64,000 nucleotides of DNA, from assembly GCF_022539665.2 (NCBI RefSeq), contig NC_081336.1, forward strand, positions 7,174,278 to 7,238,277, read 5' to 3'. Shown here in pieces: positions 35,201 to 61,590 of this stretch. Numbering within the stretch: position 1 is the first letter of the stretch; the number at the start of each line of letters is the position of its first letter. The notes under the pieces are model-generated. The model searched no databases. It was given only the letters and a program-made list of their open reading frames with translations, and was not told the DNA's origin. Both the position numbers and the translations under genes were made by a program. Source of the stretch: Daphnia carinata. Taxonomy: Eukaryota > Arthropoda > Branchiopoda > Diplostraca > Daphniidae.

Positions 35201-36966
35201 GTTGAGCAGCTCTTTCGTCACGTGCATGTTGCCTATTTCCACGGCGATATGCAACGGTAAATATCCTTCCTAAACATCCGTCATCATTCCAAAAAAAAAA
35301 TTCAAATAATTAAATGGTAATTTTTGTTTCTTCGACAGCCAAGCCACGATCACGCACTGTATCTCTAGCCAGTCGGAAGTCTTTCGCTCCTGAAGCCAAT
35401 AGCATTTTAGCGACAGATGCACCGGATCCGCCTGTTCTTGACGCCACCAAGTGAAGCACGTTTTGTTCGCGAGGCTTTTTTTGAAAGAAACGGGAATGAT
35501 CAGGAAATATGAAGGATGTTAAGAAATTTGAATGACTTACCCCGGCTGGAATGGTGATATCAGCTTTACGGGAAAGTAAGTTCTTTATGACATCCTCTCT
35601 CGAAAACAAGACAGCCAAGTGAAACGCGTTGTAATTATCCTGCAGATATGTCCATAACAAAAAAAAAGGTAGTTTTTTTTTTAGTAATGTTGGAGGCGAA
35701 TTCTAAGGAGAAAATGAGTTTTGTGCAGGTGAGACAATTGCAAAAGTCCCAACTCGGCGCTGACATTCGGAAAGATCGCGTGCGCACTACATTTTGCTTC
35801 CGAGTCGGCATCCGTAATAATGGATTACGGTTGTATTGTGTCACGCGCCATGTAGTTTACATTTTCCTCCAGGAACCGAAAAATTTAAAGGTCGCTGGCC
35901 GGAAGGGGTATGTATATACGTACATAGCGCATATCACTATTTATCTATAAACAGTTTACACGTTCCAGGATTGTTTTTTTTTTTCCAACGCTATTTTTCT
36001 TTGTTCGATAGCGGTCAGCAACGGTAGTTTTTTTTTTTTCGAAACCTTTTTATTTCTTTGGTTGTTTAATCGATATTATTTAGAGCTGACAGGTATGTCG
36101 GGAGAGCCATAAAAAATGATCATCACCTGTTGACGTGAATGGCTATAGTTCTGTTATCACGCTAGACCAGAACACTTAAACTCGCGTCGCAATCCAATTT
36201 GACACAATAGAAAACGAAAAACTAAAATTTTTTATAGATAAAAAAAAAATGGAACATTTACTTTGTTCACTGTAGTCAAATCGCAACCGAGTTCCATCAT
36301 TCGTTCCATTAAAGAGATCCGGTTGTCTTTAACGGCGTACATCAAGGGCGTGTAACCGGTAAACTAAGAAATGGGTATAGCGAAAGAAAGAAAAAAAAAA
36401 AGGTGTGAAGAAAGGAACGAAATCAATTAAGAAAGTAAAGCAAAAATAAAAACCTCGTCTTGGATTCCGGCTAGAGGTGCGATCGATTCCGGAGAATTTT
36501 TGTTGGCTGCAACTGTTTGTTCTAGAGTTTTCATGGCTTGTTCTAAACCACCCCATTCGCTTTTAGACGCTAACCAAAGGATCTTTTTCTTGGCTGAATC
36601 AATCATCCGTTTGCCTGTTGTTTTATTCCCGAGACTGGATGCATCGCCAGCTGAAAGAAGCAAATCTCCCTGGCCGGTTTCTGGTGTTTGGTCACGACTT
36701 TTGGGCTTTGGACTGGTATTCCTTTCCGTCGACAGTTCACCCCCTTTACTCCGGATGGAAGACGTTCTGCTGATGTTTCCAGCGCCATTATTTGTTCTAC
36801 CTAACAAAGGGCTATCCATACCGTCTGGAACAACGGGGGGCGAATCCTGATCTGAACTGCTATGCGGAGTTGATCCTCGGACTGTTTTGGAATTTTGTCT
36901 CGACAAGAGAGCCGTCACAGGTCCGCGTTTCTTGTCCGATTTAATACCCCCACCCTTAAGATCCAT
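29277..36966 (-). CDS. nompC: TRPN mechanosensitive channel NompC
   Basis: 29 exons: 36966-36454, 36363-36262, 35639-35541, 35474-35337, 35269-35066, 35006-34901, 34837-34641, 34563-34465, 34386-34293, 34232-33757, 33693-33502, 33438-33214, 33151-32951, 32891-32685, 32626-32476, 32408-32200, 32129-31932, 31875-31669, 31607-31476, 31405-31199, 31136-31000, 30943-30842, 30772-30486, 30422-30355, 30284-30197, 30132-29924, 29866-29731, 29629-29513, 29422-29277. This gives 1748 residues, near the fly protein. A Ser-rich N-terminus is followed by a long ankyrin array, a linker (MPLLDILVEQEQKEV), six membrane segments, the pore (LLFFALFGLTQP), S6 (VLINMLIAMMSDTYQRIQ) and a TRP box (VEWKFGLAKLVRAM). 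TRPN channels are touch and sound transducers tethered to microtubules through the ankyrin spring. The donor after 35337 (GTCGAA) is weak; the tail exons were placed by phase. Confidence 0.95.
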
Positions 36967-52009
<15,043 letters not shown>

Positions 52010-52855
52010 ACTGCCGGACTGCCACATGGAACAGATGTATCACACGTTTTTCTGGTGAATATTGACCATCATCATGATCACGCGCTTTTGTTTATCCATC
52101 CTGAAAACTTGCCTTCACGCCGGCACTTATATACCGCTTCCGTCAGTTCTTTTCCGGTCTTGATCGAAAAACGAAACGGCTCTATATCATTTGCCCTCCT
52201 TTTTTTTAACCTTTCATTTCTCGTCTAGCATATTGTACCCGTACTTTTGAGATCGTCAGCATTTTTCGTCCTAATTGGCTTTGTTATTTTCGTACTATCC
52301 TGTCCTTTTCCCTTACTATGTTCTTCCTTTTTTAAGTTAAAGAAAAAATTCGTTTTCACACGAACTATGGCGGGACCTGTTTAACTTGTCTTGCTAAAGA
52401 TGTTTTATTCACACTAACTCGCAAACATTTGAAAAGAAAAACTGCGTATTTTGTGCCTCATTTATAGCCCTCTCCCTTAAAATTTTTACAGTAAATGAAA
52501 ATAATACAAGCTTCGTCAAAATAGTTTATAGAGTGGCTTTGTTTTATTCTCAAGACCCCGCCTGACCCGTATTTGTTTATGGATTGGCCGGGTGTCAGAA
52601 ACGTGAAACTAATTGTGTTATCGGTGCCAACCCTGAAAGAAAACAAAAAAAACTAAGCAAAAACAATTTTATTTACGTTTTTTAATTGGTCTAAACCTTC
52701 CATAAGAGAACCTTTTACTCCAATTCATTCTTTTTGAGGACTTTTGCACTGAAAACGAGACAAAATATTAATTTAACTTGAAGGTTGCTACAAAATATTT
52801 CTAAGTGTAAAACGGTTGTGTTGACTCATACGAAAAAATGACCAATGAGTTTATG
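52010..52855. other. scrib 3' UTR and spacer
   Basis: No gene seen. A canonical AATAAA is not obvious near the scrib stop. Confidence 0.4.
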
Positions 52856-53440
52856 TAACGCATGGCTGAATGGTAGAGCGTCGGCATGGCATGCTGAAAG
52901 TCTAGGGTTCGATACCAATGACATTTAAATGTGAACCGCATAATATTATGGTAAAATTTTCTATCACAAACACATGATAACGGTAGAAGGCGTAACTGAG
53001 CCTGTGGTGTCCCACGTGCTCACCATGTGACGACTTGGAGAGGCGTACATCATACAATATCACAGAGGGCGGTATATACCTTGGGGTAAACGCGCCAGGG
53101 AAGCTGGGCCTGGATTCCCACACCATCACAAAGCCAACTGGAGTAGGGCACCTGGCTGGGATGCAGACCACCACGTGGCCACTTGGAGTGGGATACCAGG
53201 GCATCCATCCGATGGATGAATCGTCCAATTCCCAGGCCATCGCTCGTCCGTTGGGCCATGAATGGCCCATGTATCACAGAAGGGAGACTTCAAAAATATT
53301 CTAAGTGTTAACGTCGATTTTATGTTATGACGCAGACCGAAAGTATTATAGTATATCAGTCGTAGCTCAATGGTAGAGCAGCGGCATGGTAAGTAGAAGG
53401 TACAAGGTTCGACTCCCACACAGTGGGCGTAATATTTATT
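52856..53440. mobile_element. SINE-like repeat with two tRNA-like heads
   Basis: Two RNA polymerase III-type promoters lie exactly 500 bp apart. The first has an A-box-like TGGCTGAATGG at 52863-52873 and a B box GGTTCGATACC at 52906-52916. The second has TAGCTCAATGG at 53363-53373 and GGTTCGACTCC at 53406-53416. A-to-B spacing is 43 bp in both, and both share TGGTAGAGC and CGGCATGG. The second has a clean D arm, but the anticodon and T stems do not pair well, so neither looks like a working tRNA. The GC-richer body between them includes an 8-bp inverted repeat with a 2-nt loop at 53252-53269. tRNA-derived SINEs fit best; limits are approximate. Confidence 0.55.
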
Positions 53441-53454
53441 ATAAATTTATTTCC

Positions 53455-53620
53455 ATTTTGGGAAAAATAAGGAATTTTGGCGAAAAAAAAATTCCAGGAA
53501 AAAATTTTTCCGAAAAAAAAAAATCCAGCAAAAAAATTTCCAAAAAAAATTATCCAGCAAAAAATTTTTTCCGAAAAAAAAATTCCGGTAGAAATAAAAA
53601 AAAATATTATAGAAAAAATT
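53455..53620. repeat. A-rich degenerate tandem tract
   Basis: Irregular repeats built from AAAAATTCC, CCAGCAAAAAA and TTTTTCCGAAAAAAA. It follows the second tRNA-like head directly, as an A-rich SINE tail would, though it is unusually long. Confidence 0.7.
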
Positions 53621-53989
53621 ACCGTAACCAAATATAGCAGTAATAAGAAATGAAATTATTTTAATTTGTTTTATTGACAATTCCATAAATGAACATACTA
53701 TGTCAATGCAGAGAAGTACAATTAAAATATGCCAGACAAGAGTTATGAAAAAATAAAATTTGCAGTGGCACTTCCCAGGAAAACCTAGAATTCTACACTA
53801 CCGTAGAATTTAACAAACCATCACGTAATGAACGTCTTTCTCCGTTGATAACCGCATCATTACCCCCCCCTCCTTGTTACGGATTTATCGCCATTAATGG
53901 GGAAATATGGCTACGGAAAACAAAATAAACCCTGGTGGTCATTTTTTTGTAAGTAACATACGAGACAATCAAAAAGTGTAGGGTAATTT

Positions 53990-55495
53990 CGGCTATTCTT
54001 CAAGTTCAATCCAACCATTCGTTTCCTTTGCGCTCCGTCACAACAATCGACCTAAATTGAAGAAAAAAACATTACTACAAATTTCTTGCTAATAGTTATT
54101 AGGGTTACCTTTACAACTACGATTGTTCCAACCAAAGCAAACAGAACACAAATCATACAAGAGAAATGCACAATAAAATATTGTACTTTAAATGAACCCA
54201 AAGCATTAATCTTAATCCAATGGACAAAAGGCAACTCTGAAATGAAAACAAAAGCAGGAGTCATTCAAAAAACACTTTTCCCGAATATCACTTCGTAATT
54301 TTACCTTCATCAGATCATGGAATAAAATGGCTGGAATTTGCATACCTCTAACAACCTGAAAGAATACAAACAGTAAATTAAAAATACAACAATAAAAACA
54401 TGTGGAATACTTACTATCCAAAACCTCTGCAACGCATAGCATTTCCCACGTTGACCCTATCACAATTAAACTGAACCCACACCAATAACCCTAATCCAAT
54501 GGACAAAACTCTGAAATGAAAACAAAAGCAGGAATTACTTAAACCACTTCATTTTTACAAACTCACTTCATAATTTTACCGTCATCACATCATGGAACAA
54601 AAAGGCTGCACTTTGAATACCCGACAACCTGCAAGAACTTAAACGACAAATTAAAAATATAACATTCGAAACATGGCGAAAGGTGTTGAATACTTTCTAT
54701 CCAAAACATTAGCAATGCATAGCAATTCCCATGTTGATCGTATCACAATCAAACAATTGCGAAATTTTGATGCTAACTTTGCCACGTAGGAGGGTCAGTA
54801 ACAGTATCTGACATGGCACCATGCTGCTTCACCATCAAGTATTGGTCCAACACTTTCAAATAATTCAAGTACGAATGTTTCATTCCAAAACCACGAATTA
54901 CAGATCAGATAGCACATGCATTTGCTTCTGATTATGGTAGCCCAACCTAGAAAAAAAAAACAATTGTATCAAAACTTCTCTTCACTTCAACACGTAATGT
55001 TTCAACATACCCATAAAAAAATTAGTCACCCACAAAGAGATGCAGGCATATGGATTGGAGCAGTCATGCAGGATGAGCTCTGTTGAAATACCAAACAAGT
55101 TATACACAGACATCCTGCTTCTTCATAACTATCAAGATTATTGAATAAGACGTGTAGAAATAAAACTATTCCCATACCAATAACTACATTTCAATTATAA
55201 TTATATTTCGACTAACGTATCATTTCAATTACAGCAATCCCACTAATTAGGGCCATACATTCGTCTTCTCAAAATCACTTACCAAGTGTAGATTTTAACT
55301 AAACATCGCTTCACACATTTTGAGCGACTACCCCTAGCAAATTATAAGTTTCTTTACGTACTGAACATATAACAAAAACCAAAATTATCCAGAATTAAAC
55401 TAACAGCTTTAAAACAGATAATGGTCACCTAGAAGAGTACGAATACTTACATCCAGCATCGACGACAACCTCGTTCTAAAAGGAAGTCTTATTAC
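53990..55495 (-). ncRNA. Possible spliced non-coding transcript
   Basis: The minus strand shows several consensus splice signals without a long frame. A candidate first exon ends at 55451 with GTAAGT. Its presumed start has a pyrimidine-rich TTCCTTTT and an AT-rich TTAAATAG upstream. Further acceptors and donors lie in both copies of the 280-bp duplication; for example, an exon of about 51 bp ends at 54304 before GTAAAATT. A 36-codon ORF (54773-54883) is included. The transcript would be head to head with ARL6IP5. No coding homology was recognised. This is a pattern-based guess and the limits are uncertain. Confidence 0.25.
54193..54756. repeat. Diverged tandem duplication, about 280 bp per copy
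   Basis: Copy 1 (about 54193-54471) and copy 2 (about 54472-54756) share landmarks in the same order: CTAATCCAATGGACAAAA, CTGAAATGAAAACAAAAGCA, TAATTTTACC, AACAACCTG..AAGAA, ATCCAAAAC and GCATAGCA. They differ by many substitutions and small indels, so the duplication is old. Confidence 0.85.
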
Positions 55496-56058
55496 GGTGG
55501 CACTCGCTATTTAAGCTTTCCCTGGAATGCCCGACAGGTGGCGAATGCAAGCTTTACTTATTCTACCACGAGATGGCGTTGCCTTTTATAATTTCAGCTT
55601 GCTGGCGCGCTAGGTTGTCCCGTCCGTACCTAACTTTTATTTTTAGTTTTTGCCCTATGCTTATACAAGATAATCCAAAAGGTTACCGCTATTTCTTACT
55701 TCAACATTTGTTTATTATTGATCGTTTTTTATTTTGATCCATGCTTGTGCGCAATAAAGTTTTTTGAAAAAGATTTGTTGTTCAGATTGGCATAATAACT
55801 TAAAAAGTGGCAACTATCAGTGGAGGAAAAGAAAAATCTTGGTGATAAATTAAAAGATAATATTAAAGTTTCAATTCGTAACAACTGACTAGTATCGGCC
55901 TACAATCTGTAACATGTCTTTGATAACTCACAATAAAAATTGTTGGCCTAAGGGCTTCCGTATTTTAGCGCCACTAGAATTATGGGAAGTCGATGGACAG
56001 TGATGAACTGATGACGAGCGGGCAGAAGTCATCTGCTTCACCGAAGAAAACATAACAT

Positions 56059-56740
56059 ATGCGGAAAATGGCGACTTCAAAAGAGAATGGTGCATTCGAA
56101 GTGGCCCCTTTAAGAAGTTTAGATGACTTTATGTTAGAATCAGCAAGGTTTCAAGTGCCAAATTTTCGTGATTTAGATAAATGGGGGAAGAGGGTTTACA
56201 ACAACCTTGTTTACTATCAATCAAACTATTTCTTACTGGCTCTAGCTCTCTTTGCACTTGTCGGGTAATTATTTTAAAATTATATATTTGTTTCTCTTTA
56301 TATTTTTTATCCATTTTTAGGCTTATTCATCCCCTCAAGATGTTTCTTGGATTGTTTGCTATTTGTGTGGCATGCAGTCTTCTTGTTGCGGCTAGCAACG
56401 GTGGCCCTCAAGTAGCTAAATTTAAGCAAGAGCACCCAATCATCAGTGTCATCGCCATTCTTGTTGGGGCTTATTTTATCGTTTACCTTCTGGATGGAAT
56501 TTTAGTGTTTCTTCTGGGTATTCTACTTCCATTTTCAGGTAAATCTCCACTAAAATGATTTTGAATATTGAGTTACTAACATTTTAAATTGCCATAGCTA
56601 CATTTGTCCATGCATCACTACGCTTACGTAGTTTGCGTAATAAGCTTACCAACAAGATGGAACAAATTGGACTTAAGAAATCAACACCAATGGGAATGCT
56701 CTTGGATGCCTTGGGATTTGAAGCAGAACTTATTGACTGA
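56059..56740 (+). CDS. Arl6ip5: PRA1-family protein ARL6IP5 (PRAF3/JWA)
   Basis: Exons: 56059-56264, 56321-56538, 56598-56740; 188 residues. The protein matches the ARL6IP5 layout. An N-terminal segment ([31 protein letters not shown] split over two hydrophilic stretches) is followed by paired hydrophobic hairpins ([34 protein letters not shown]) and ([33 protein letters not shown]). The family C-terminus follows: [20 protein letters not shown] and [21 protein letters not shown] proteins are ER membrane proteins that shape membranes and modulate export and glutamate transporter (EAAC1) trafficking. The ATG at 56059 has a weak context; the in-frame ATG at 56068 (GGAAAATGG) is stronger and may be the main start. 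Its 3' end faces SGSH. Confidence 0.92.
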
Positions 56741-56964
56741 CCGAGGTGGATATTAACTAAATTTTGCATTTGCTAGTCCCACAAGTTAGAAACATTTTGT
56801 GATATTATTTGACTTCAACTTGTGTTGAGTAGCAATAACCTGGGGTTATGATCCTTTATAATAATGCTTCTTTAGTCATGGTAAATGCTTTTGAGAAGCC
56901 ATAAATGTCTTGATGGCAAGATTTATTCAAGTTTTTTAATCAGTTTGGTTCTAAAAACATCTCT

Positions 56965-56970
56965 AATAAA
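56965..56970 (+). terminator. Polyadenylation signal of ARL6IP5
   Basis: AATAAA 225 nt after the ARL6IP5 stop, before the convergent SGSH gene ends. Confidence 0.55.
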
Positions 56971-57218
56971 TCCTATTCTTCAAATATTAGAATTTCAGTC
57001 TTTCCCTCGTTGGTCATGACAGGATGTGGTTATTAGAAGATTTCTGATTAAGTTTTAATGAAAGGAAAAATGGAAGGTAACTAGCATAATGTTTTGTTGT
57101 TGGTTTTTGTCACAAAGATTAAAATTTTCTGCAGAGTTGGCAAAGCTACTAGTTCTTACTCGTAACCTTCTTTAACGCCTAGTGTCACACACATTACCAA
57201 TCGCTTAACATGTAATAA

Positions 57219-59799
57219 TCAGAATCCTCGAGGTTTCCTGTTATGCAGCGGAGCGCAGAAAGGTCCTTGAGGGTTCTCCAAAAGTACTCCATGTGGAGCA
57301 CACAACCTAGAGAAAAAGGGCTGCTGGTAATGACGTTTGTTCATAATTTCGTAGACTAATCACACACAACCATGGATCGTAAGTAGATTTTTGCCACATG
57401 AATAACTTTTCCTTCAGTTCAACGAATAACTCCTGATTAAAACAAATATATGATTCTACGTATAAGTGAAAAATGCCCCTTTCACTCCGGCCTTACAAAC
57501 CCTGTATTTCTTTTTGCGGTGTAAATTCACGCTTTCTTTGGGGTCCTCTTTCAGGTCAAACATCTCCCATTCCTCTCGAAAGTAGTAATCAGACAGTTCC
57601 TTGATCCAGTGAAGGGGGAGCCCATTCAATGTCCGATTGAGCATGTCCTGAGAAATCATTTTGCGTATTACTTGGTAGCCAAACATACAAGTCTAATGTC
57701 CAATTACCAGGAACGTAGGTGATAGGTAGAAATCTTGGTCGATGGGAAACGGAGTACCAGGGGCGTTTAGATTATGTATCAGTTTGTACCGTTCTCCTTG
57801 AATAATGCTTCTCATAGGATAATTCATCGTCACTTCGTGCATGGCGTGACTTCCGAAGAATGCGTCGCTTTTTGCTTTATCATCACCTCTCAAGAACGGT
57901 AAAAGAGACTTTCCACCGAGGCTAGTAGGCTGACTGGGTTTAAGGATATGATATTTTGGATAATCGATGTCAAACCAATCCAATATCGTTGGCACTATAT
58001 CCAGCAAACTAGCCTGAACATCCGTTAAGTCACCTCGTCTTGTCAAATCATAGGGGGACTTGATGAATAGGGGGACAGCCAATCCTAGGTAGGTTACATT
58101 TTAAAAATTTATTTATTTATTTTTACACATTTTAATGATGTGTTACCGGGTTCGTACATATTAGTCCGGCCATATGGAAAGGAAATACCATTGTCCGATG
58201 AGTAGATTATCAAAGTGTCTTCAATTTTACCAGCCTTACGGATCTCGTCCAGCACCAGTCCAACTCCTAAAGTCTTCTGACGTCAATGTAAAACAACATT
58301 ATTCTTTTTTTTATCGAGATAAACGTACCTTGATCGAGACGCGAGATTGTGGTGTATTGCGACGCTACGTCTTCTCTGGCCGCTGGAGTATCTGGAACAA
58401 AATATGGTAATAGAACATCTTCTGGTTTGTACTGTATCGGCTTCCAATCTGGGATGTGACCGAAACCAGGTTCTCCGTTGCCAAACTTGTCGCAGAAATG
58501 TCCATAACCAGGATTGGAATGATCGCATCGATGTGGGTCATGGAACGCCACGTACAGCAGGAAAGGCCTACATCGAGGCGATACAAGTGAGTCGAGGCCG
58601 TCAGTTTGATAAACAAGCAATTGGACGAAATAACACAGCGAAGGACAAGTCTGGACTTACTGGGTTCCATTCTGCGTCTCAAGGAATTCCCTGACGAGCA
58701 ACTTAATTCGGGTTATATTCCTTCCGACCTGCATAATTGAGTTATTTTCTTCGGTCTGCTCGTAATCAAAGGAGTAGACAGATCCAGGGCCGACGTGCTT
58801 CTTTCCTATGATGCCTGAATAATGCAACAATGTATCATGTGGAACGATCAAACTAAAACATTATTCGGGATCCTGCTGACATGGTCATCCTACCCGTACG
58901 GACGCCATTTTCCCGGAGGATCATTGGAAGTGACCGAACTGTCTCGAAAGAGTTGAAATGGTGGACGTCATGATGCAGTCCATATAATCCATTTTCGTGA
59001 CTTGGAAGTCCACTCAACAGTGCTGCTCGACTGAAAATAGGCCACACCCCATTAAAGTGCGTAAGTACAGAAAGAAAGGAAAGTAGTTGAATAGTTGTAT
59101 GGATAAGGCAAAAAAAAATACTGACCTAGGAGAGCAACTACTCACGGACGTCCGCGCTTGGGAAAACACCAAACTTTGAGCAGCCAGTGCATCCAAATGG
59201 GGCGTTCGGCACCGTTGATTGCCGTAAACGCCCATTTCAAATCCGCCATCGTCAGCTGTCGCATTTTTTTTTTTCGAGATCGGAAACCGAAGGTTAAATG
59301 TGAAGGACAAAGACAAAGTCCTTTATTTTCCATTGTTTTCTTCTAGCTATGCTCTCTTCCCCTCCACAAATGTAATTATTTTACATCTTTCTTACCAAAT
59401 GGTAGGAATGCAATGCAAGTTTTGTGCCAACTCAAGTGTGGCAAAGGCAAATACAACCAAATTGAGACTCTTTGACTTTTGCATGGTCACATGCCTGCAT
59501 GTTTAAGCTTTAAACTGAACTGCAATAAGAAAAAAAGTTTGGTTTGGCCACGATAAGGAAAGTACACTTTCCCCTCGAGAGATTAGTTCCAAGAAGCAGC
59601 AAAGAAAACGAAGTTGTTTACGCGTTAGAGAAATATACAAAATGTTACACTTACCAATCATCAAAAGAACGTTATGACCACGCAATAAAGCAGCTGAGAC
59701 TTCATGGCGGCAGCTCAGCAGGCAGATTATTAGAAAGAACACCATGAAAACAAACTTTGAGAAGTGATTAATTCCACGCCACAGACTATACATCATCAT
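57219..59799 (-). CDS. SGSH: N-sulfoglucosamine sulfohydrolase (heparan N-sulfatase)
   Basis: Exons: 59799-59655, 59255-59126, 59030-58894, 58814-58661, 58567-58329, 58266-58147, 58084-57708, 57647-57501, 57432-57371, 57306-57219; 532 residues. A hydrophobic signal sequence ([14 protein letters not shown]) precedes the sulfatase fold. [13 protein letters not shown] supplies metal-binding Asp residues. The C-S-P-S-R signature, split by the 59126/59030 intron, holds the Cys that becomes formylglycine. [22 protein letters not shown] and [14 protein letters not shown] match the SGSH subfamily closely, as does the C-terminal part ([25 protein letters not shown]). SGSH removes N-linked sulfate from glucosamine in lysosomal heparan sulfate breakdown. 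The first ATG is one of three in a row at 59799; an internal Met at 59745 would also leave a signal peptide. The exon-2 acceptor lacks a pyrimidine tract. Confidence 0.95.
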
Positions 59800-60551
59800 A
59801 AGCGTGGTCGGGTATGAATGTGGCGCCAGACATTTGCCAACTGGTTGACACTAATTAATGCCAATATCTGAAATAGAGGGGGTGTCCGTCGCCGTCATAT
59901 CCCTCTGCAAGTAATTCCACAGCAAAGCCAGCAACTAAAAGTAAATGAAAAGTTTTAGTAAATTTGTTTTCAATCCCCTTTGTGTAGCACAAGTTTCGAC
60001 ACCGAATGAACAACATTAGTTTCAATCACCCAATAATGTATTTATTAGACCGACGACACGTACGTCGCCAAGGTTCACCAGAACTAACGTCCTAATTCGG
60101 AAGTCTCTAACATTCCACCAGAAACACCGTAAAAAAGTCGCAATGCAATGCTGCAATACACCGACGTGAGTGGCGTGAAGTGGACGCAGCATTCTCTTCT
60201 CCTATTGGATGAACTTTTGCCATTTACAATACCCAAAACAGAGTTTGGATTGCAGTCATTACGTGCTCCACTTTTCTCCGTTTAGATCAATATTTTTATT
60301 TTCTAACCGGAAATGCTATTATTTTTGGCGGTTTCCTTTATTTCGTGTGGCCATCTTGTGGCAACTAATGACACTGTGTGGATTCAATTGTTTTCCGATG
60401 AAGAAAGAAAATTGAACTGTCAGAACCAGAAATCCGAAGTGTTAAGTTGGGCCCGGTAATTTTTTTTGAGGGGAAGGAACGTCAAGATAGTTGACGTCCA
60501 ATTTGCGTTTTACACAGTTTGGTTTTACTGCTTATTTAGTGAACCCAAAAA
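59800..60551. promoter_or_regulatory. Shared upstream region of SGSH and aph-1
   Basis: 752 bp between two divergent start codons. No gene is seen, and no clear TATA box was identified in either direction. Confidence 0.4.
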
Positions 60552-61590
60552 ATGGCTCTCCTCGAATTTTTCGGTTGTGCGTTTCTTGCTTTCGGCCCTC
60601 CACTTTCAATGTTTCTTCTAACTATCGCTAAAGACCCTATTCGAATTATCATCCTCATAGCTAGGTGAGCCTTGTTTTCTATCTACGAATCATTTCAAGT
60701 CAATTTTATAGTAATATTTTCTTGTTTTGCTGCAGTGCGTTCTTCTGGCTCTTGGCATTACTGATGTCATCCTTGTTGTGGCTCGTGGCAAGCACCTTGA
60801 ATAGTCCAATTGTTGTGGGAGTTGTCTTTTCTGTCCTGTTCCAAGAGCTCTTCCGATACCTGATATATTTGCTGTTACGCAAAGCTGAGGTTGGGTTGAA
60901 AAAACTCACAGAGTCTGATACTGCCATTATCACTAATAAAAACATCCTGGCCTATGGTATATATAATAGGATAAAATGTCATAATGCCATGTATATTAAT
61001 TATTTTCACAGTGTCAGGCTTGGGCTTTGGCATCATCAGCGGTACCTTCTCTCTAGTCAATGTTCTTGCTGATGCTACAGGACCTGGAACAGTCGGTCTA
61101 CATGGCGATTCCAACTTGTTTTTCCTAACATCGTCCCTCACAACACTTTGCTTCATCCTCCTACACACAGCATGGGGAGTGCTCTTCTTCCATGCACTAG
61201 ACATGAAAAAGTTTTTGCCATTAATTTGGGTGGTGACATCTCATCTGCTTGTATCACTTTTGGTAATTATATCTTCCTCATTGAGTAAAAAAAAAAAAAG
61301 CAGGCATGCAAAATGTTATCATTCCAGAAACTATGGCATAGAAGTTTATTGAGTGTACACCTTTCTGAAATTGTTTTTTTTAATGCTCTTGCATTGTTTA
61401 CCATGCGCTTTTTTCACTTTAGACTCTCATGAACCCTTCGCAGCTGTATTTAGCCACAATACTGCCGGCATACGCCGTTCTGGTCGTGACGGCTCTGTGG
61501 GCTGCTGGAGCGGCTGGAGCATCTTTTACGTCACTTAAAAAGTGTTTAACTAGCCAACCCACAACGGTGCAGGTACGCGCGGAAGACTGA
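60552..61590 (+). CDS. aph-1: Gamma-secretase subunit APH-1
   Basis: Exons: 60552-60664, 60736-60956, 61012-61262, 61423-61590; 250 residues, in phase. Seven hydrophobic segments can be traced, starting with MALLEFFGCAFLAFGPPLSM. The fourth segment carries the family glycine motif (VSGLGFGIISGTFSLVN). Two conserved His residues lie in LLHTAWGVLFF and TSHLLVS. APH-1 is the scaffold subunit of gamma-secretase, working with presenilin, nicastrin and PEN-2 to cut Notch and other type I membrane proteins. The stop falls nine codons after CAG|GTACGC at 61572, which is a possible donor, so an alternative C-terminus is possible. Confidence 0.95.

Noticed and set aside
35640-36261. Extra nompC exon in the 622-bp intron
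   Set aside because: The flanking ankyrin exons join directly in phase to give a continuous ankyrin repeat (TTVNK then DNYNAFHLA), so no exon is needed.
52863-53416. Two functional tRNA genes
   Set aside because: A and B boxes are good, but the anticodon and T stems do not pair and acceptor stems are absent; a tRNA-derived repeat explains them better.
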